From positions 12,575,714 through 12,639,713 of the forward strand of contig NC_135777.1 of NCBI RefSeq assembly GCF_028453695.1: a stretch of DNA of 64,000 nucleotides. Direction: 5' to 3'. Shown piece after piece: positions 59,885-64,000 of this stretch. The translations under genes and the position numbers were made by a program. The stretch is from Augochlora pura (taxonomy: Eukaryota > Arthropoda > Insecta > Hymenoptera > Halictidae). The notes beneath the pieces were generated by a model. The model saw only the letters and a list, made by a program, of their open reading frames with translations, had not been told where the DNA came from and made no database searches. The stretch's first letter is position 1, and the number at the start of each line of letters is the position of its first letter.

Positions 59885-60439
59885 TACATCCTAGAAATCG
59901 CAATGAATCGCCTTATTGAACAGCACCAGCCAACAACAGTTTCATCTAGTAACTAGAATATTGTACTTCATACGAAGCGTTCGCAACCATTGGTGGAAAT
60001 GAAGTCGTTCGATTGTTGAAGTCGCGTCGGAGCGATGGAGACAAGGCTGTAACCCGATAGCAGAGAGTCTCGGATAATTATCGTCGCTGCCGCAGCAGCG
60101 TGATAATGACAACTGTTTGTCGAGACAGGACGAGGACAGGAGTAGGAGATGGTCGATAACCGAGCGGATAACGGCGACAGAGGAGCATGGAAGCGGAGCA
60201 TGATCGCTTCTGACAACGATGACCAATCGACACCGGGGGTCTCACGGGGGGGAGGGCGAGGTGGGCGCGGTAATGGGAAAGCCATGCACGCCGGCCCGAT
60301 TCGCCACTCGCATAAAATTAACCAGTTCGTTCGTTCGTTCATTTTAATTAACGAAACACCGGGGGCCACGGGGGCGCGGTACGTCTGTCTCTCGGTTTGC
60401 ACGGGAGCGTGCGAAAAACCGAGGCTGCGCAATCTCGTT

Positions 60440-60475
60440 GCTCCGCTCCGCTCCGCTCCGCTCCGCTCCGGTCCG
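60440..60475. repeat. (CTCCG)n pentamer repeat
   Basis: Six to seven CTCCG units followed by GTCCG and CTCTG variants. A GGAGC-rich block of opposite strand sense is at 60880-60920. Confidence 0.9.
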
Positions 60476-60786
60476 CTCTGCTCTCCTCCGCGTCGTGGCT
60501 CCCTGCCACCGCGATTATTTCGGCCGTGTTTATCGCGGCGGATCGAACAACGACAAGCCGCGCGCGCGGAATTATCTCGACGTCATCGCGCTGCGGAGAG
60601 GACACAAGAGAGACAGATAAAGAGACGGACAGAGAGAGAAATGGGAGGGGGGGGAGGGCGGTCTCTCCCCGATCGCTCGGCAAGACGAGATCGGTGGCTC
60701 GTGAATTCCTGGGGCGCACGCTGGTCCCGCAGCCGGCCGTTCTCAAGTTCATGCATCAGCGTGCTCGTGCAGCTCTCCTCTCTTTG

Positions 60787-60813
60787 TCCCTCCCTCTCTC
60801 TCTCTCTCTCTCT
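60787..60813. repeat. (CT)n microsatellite
   Basis: A CT run of about 11 units within a C/T-rich stretch. Confidence 0.92.
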
Positions 60814-61225
60814 CCCTGGATGCTCTCCTGCCGCCGCCGTCACCGCGGCCTGCGAACCCTATAAGGCCGTGTGTGGAGCCGTGCGGAGCGGAGCAGAGCC
60901 GCGCCGAGCGGAGCAACGCGGCCCGGTGGTGGCACGATGATGTCTCTATCCACGACGGTATAGCGGGTCCGTTAGGTGTGCGAGCCGATGCAACACGTGT
61001 GCACGCGGATGAGCCCCGCGTGTGCATGTGCAAGCACACAGGCGCCGGCCAGGCATGCAACGAGCCCGGGGTCGCGTGGGGTCAGCCAGTCACGGAGTTA
61101 ATTAGACGCCGTGGCTTCGGGAGCTCACGTGGCAGCACGCTCAGATATCAATCGGTTCTCCGCTCTGCTCCTCGACGGACCCGTGGCTCGCTCGCTTGCT
61201 TTTCTTAAAAGACTGCGAGCCCTCC

Positions 61226-61229
<4 letters not shown>

Positions 61230-61266
<37 letters not shown>

Positions 61267-61274
61267 TCTCTCTC
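61230..61274. repeat. (TC)n microsatellite
   Basis: About 22 TC units with one A interruption near 61261. Confidence 0.95.
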
Positions 61275-61565
61275 CGCCCTCCCTGACCACGAAAAATGGG
61301 ATACCGGACAGATAGAATCGTGGCGCTTAGAACGATCCTCTCTTCGCTCTCTCTATCTATCTTCGGCGTGCCGTGGCTTGGTTAATTAAGCCGCGAAGAA
61401 AAGTTCGAGGTCAAGACTTTACCTCTAAACACGATTCCGCACGATCGAACGTTGCGGCTGATACACAACTGCGGCTATTCAGTAGACAATGACTGTCGAA
61501 AAATCCATGACAATCAATCGGGCAACCGTTGATCCTCTTGAATCCTTTGTGGTCATTGTTAGAAA

Positions 61566-61610
61566 ACGATTCAGTATGATCCAACGATTCAGTATGATCT
61601 TACGATTCAG
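61566..61610. repeat. 18-bp tandem repeat, 2.5 copies
   Basis: Units acgattcagtatgatcca, acgattcagtatgatctt and a partial acgattcag follow directly on each other. Confidence 0.95.
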
Positions 61611-61929
61611 CCGTTGAAAGTAAAACGGGTTCATTTCCAGACGAAGATCACTTTTGCACCTAGTCCGTGCGTTATTCGAGTGGATTGTTCCTATCCGTTC
61701 TGCTGTTCATGGAAAAGTCGATGGAGATGTACCTGTACAATTTCTATACAAAATGAAGCATGTAAACGGCAGTATCAAATCAACCAAATGATAAATTGGG
61801 ATACAGCACTGTTGCTCCAAACTGTTGCTTTTCCGATTAGCCTTCTTTTTATCCATTACTAAGGAAAGTAATGTCATATACTGTGTCACAAAAATGGAAA
61901 AATGTAGTAAAACAGACCCTAGAGTTTAC

Positions 61930-62400
61930 GAATAAAGGATTTTAGTCTAGCACAAGATGTAATCTACTGATTCCTCAGTATAAAGAGTCAATTAATGCCA
62001 AGCGATTTATTCGTTTAAAGATAAAGGACTGTAGTAGCATCTAGTGTAGAAGAAGATGACCTAATGTACTCATTGATCAGTACGAAGATTAGACTCATTA
62101 TTAAAGTTTTAAAATCACATTAGCTAGCCATTATAAGCAACGATCTCCTTCAGTGTCATTCATGAGAGATCGAAACTCTTCTTGTGCGAGAAAATCCATT
62201 CATTCAGATTTAGAGTCACTTTAGTCAGCCATAGTTAGTCAGTACCGTTGTTCCGTGCTGTTCTTGAAGGATCGATGCTCCTCCCGAACGAGAGTATCCA
62301 TTCATACGGCTTTAGAGTCACCTTAATCAGCGATAGATAGTCAGCGTGGTTGTTCAATACTGTTCTTGAGGCAGTACCATTCGTTCCACTTCAGTTGTTT
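61930..62400. repeat. Diverged tandem array, units of about 90-100 bp
   Basis: The clearest two units begin tttagagtcactttagtcagc (about 62209) and tttagagtcaccttaatcagc (about 62311), spaced 102 bp and sharing tagtcag, ttgttc, ctgttcttga and atccattcat in order. An older unit starts near 62107 (aaaatcacattagctagcc). Two weaker ones start near 61934 and 62023 (ataaaggattttagt, ataaaggactgtagt). Noncoding as far as can be seen. Confidence 0.65.
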
Positions 62401-64000
62401 AAGACTCTTTCAATCAATGTCTGTCAAGACGTTTTCCAGAAGTCGAAATACCAATTTAAAGCAAAGCTTGTTTTGTTTGCGCATCGCCGTCTCGATAAAT
62501 CAGCTCGACAACAACGATTTTGTTTCACTGATGTTCAATTAGAACGCTGCTTGAGCAGTTAGTATCGCGGAGCAACAGTCGCGCAAGAATTGTTTTGCGC
62601 AGAGGTGATACCGATTCATTCCGCTTAAGCCGAGAAAACGCGCGCGAAGCGGCATTTAATGCTCCCCGGATACGCTGATACACTGCTTATTGCCGACAGC
62701 TCCACGGAATTTTGAGCAGCCGCGACTATGGCCGCAGGCGACACACCCTCGCAAGTTTTATTTCGACGATACACCCTCTGATTGCGCGGCTAATGGCGAA
62801 TAAATCTCGATGAACGTCGGGACGAATAAACGACGACACAGTAGGTTTAGTGGTATCGTATTAATGATAAGGGGCTTTGATCGATTGGGTTTATGGTCAT
62901 TTTTTTGCACCGTTTCTCCAATTTTGCTGCTATAACTCAGCGCGCAGGCTTAAACAATGCGCCATAATATTGTTGCGGGCTTCGGGAACCTCGTCCGGTT
63001 CCCGTCGCCCCGTTTGCCCCGTTTCGCGTGTTCGCGGCATAATCAACTGACAATTTATTTTCACTCTTTACAACTTTCTACGATACAATTCTATTTTACA
63101 ATATATCGATTGAATTTATGTCAATGTCGCGCATTCACTATCCAATCGCAACTGCCGGAGTTCAGCTCGGTCGGAAGACCCTGAACCCCGTTGCCGTCTT
63201 TTATTTGAAGGGCGAATTCTAAGGCGGCACCGGTCATCCATCCGGTGCTCGTAACAATATTAATTTTAAAAAAGCCCAGCTGACCAGGGTTCACCAATTC
63301 TCCAGATCTTCTTTTCTTCTCCAGCGATTCTTGTTGTCAACGTTGTCTATGGAAACTAAAAGCAAATTGTACCAATTGCAAGAAACAAGAATTTCAATCA
63401 CTATTCAGTAATTTGAATGAGCTAATTTGATGTGCCTAAACTCTTTTGGTTTGCCAGCTGTTTTAAACTATACTTAGTCATTTGTCTCGTAAACGATCTG
63501 CGGATTGTTGTGCAAAGTAGGAATTCTCTGCATGAGTTGCAAGACATAAATACTAAATAGAGAGTTATTTTTTCATTTAATAATTTTAGTGGATTGAAAG
63601 TAGTGAGTTGACGTTTGTAAATATTCATAAATGGCATTGCAGTTACATAGCCGACGGGCAACAAATGCGAACAACTATCTTGGATCGAGAAAGGCAGAAT
63701 AAAAGACATCGATGATTAGTGAAATGATTCACAGAAGGTCGATCGAGAACATTTCCGCGAGCGGTTTGGATGGAAAAGCATGATGGGAACTCGCTCGTTC
63801 GTATTTTTCAGAGGAACGAGAATTTAGTTAGCCGGTAGACCGAGAGCGATTTCAAAATTCCGATCGGTCGCGGCGAGGGTGCGCGCGGTCTGAAGCCGGA
63901 GGGAGCGGGCGGTCGGGGAGGAACCAGCGTGGAAAACAGGGTGTGGCGCGTGAGAGCTGGCTCACCTGAAACAACACAACGTTTTCAGATCGCTGATCCC

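Larger units (their letters stand above)
44971..64000. other. GC-richer, microsatellite-rich region without recognised genes
   Basis: About 19 kb in which no frame on either strand shows a recognisable protein or a phase-consistent exon chain. Sequence is CpG-rich with many CGCG and TCGA words, poly-purine and poly-pyrimidine tracts, and AT-rich islands between. It differs sharply from the AT-rich gene cluster before the gap. It most resembles intronic or regulatory DNA around a large developmental gene, but that is an inference. Named repeats and MITEs inside it are listed separately. Confidence 0.6.

Noticed and set aside
60149..60940. 263-codon plus-strand frame
   Set aside because: Low-complexity Arg/Ser/Gly/Pro sequence from CpG-rich DNA; overlapping frames on both strands are equally open, so GC content explains the length.
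46615..62400. CRISPR-like arrays among the short repeats
   Set aside because: The repeats are simple-sequence or degenerate tandem units with no regular spacers, and the genome is an insect.
63940..63985. Splice-like TTTCAG/GTGAGC on the minus strand
   Set aside because: It could be an acceptor or a donor, but no coding frame or partner site supports an exon within the window.

Overview
The window is nuclear DNA from an insect, most likely a bee or another aculeate hymenopteran. The evidence is a 7tm_6 odorant receptor, short GT-AG introns in compact AT-rich genes, a mariner-like and several piggyBac-like DNA transposons, and an abrupt change from AT-rich gene-dense sequence to a GC-richer, microsatellite-rich gene desert. 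Nothing in it is bacterial or viral. The species cannot be fixed from sequence alone. Gene models were built by hand by matching splice sites and reading phase, and every model below keeps phase from start to stop.

Positions 1-44470 hold thirteen host genes and one transposon gene. In order they are: an odorant receptor (+) with a tRNA-Gly in its first intron; mitochondrial 3-ketoacyl-CoA thiolase ACAA2 (-); the nucleoporin RanBP2/Nup358 (-, 11 kb); a piggyBac element with an internally deleted transposase, inserted in an older inverted repeat; RPUSD1 (+) and XRCC3 (-), tail to tail 35 bp apart; RIOK1 (-); dystrobrevin (+); GDE1 (-); METTL4 (+) and GALE (-), tail to tail 98 bp apart; HAP40/F8A (-); DBR1 (+); and MOSMO (+). 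Three pairs are head to head with short shared upstream regions: RIOK1/dystrobrevin, GDE1/METTL4 and HAP40/DBR1. Most are housekeeping genes of RNA or DNA metabolism and nuclear transport, plus metabolic enzymes. There is no operon logic beyond shared promoters and close 3' ends.

Positions 44471-44970 are a 500-base run of N (assembly gap). From 44971 to 64000 no protein-coding gene could be supported. This part is rich in CpG, (GA)n/(TC)n tracts, pentamer repeats and decayed roughly 100-170 bp tandem repeats. It also carries two related TTAA-flanked piggyBac-type MITEs and one internally deleted mariner copy. It looks like intronic or regulatory DNA of a large gene lying mainly outside the window, but that is inference.

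The most interesting items are: a fifth divergent Ran-binding domain in RanBP2 reached by splicing past an in-frame stop; a 22-bp motif shared almost perfectly by the RanBP2 and HAP40/DBR1 upstream regions; a family of TTAA-flanked MITEs with related ends; a stem-loop repeat just after the MOSMO stop; and a probable GC-AG intron in HAP40.
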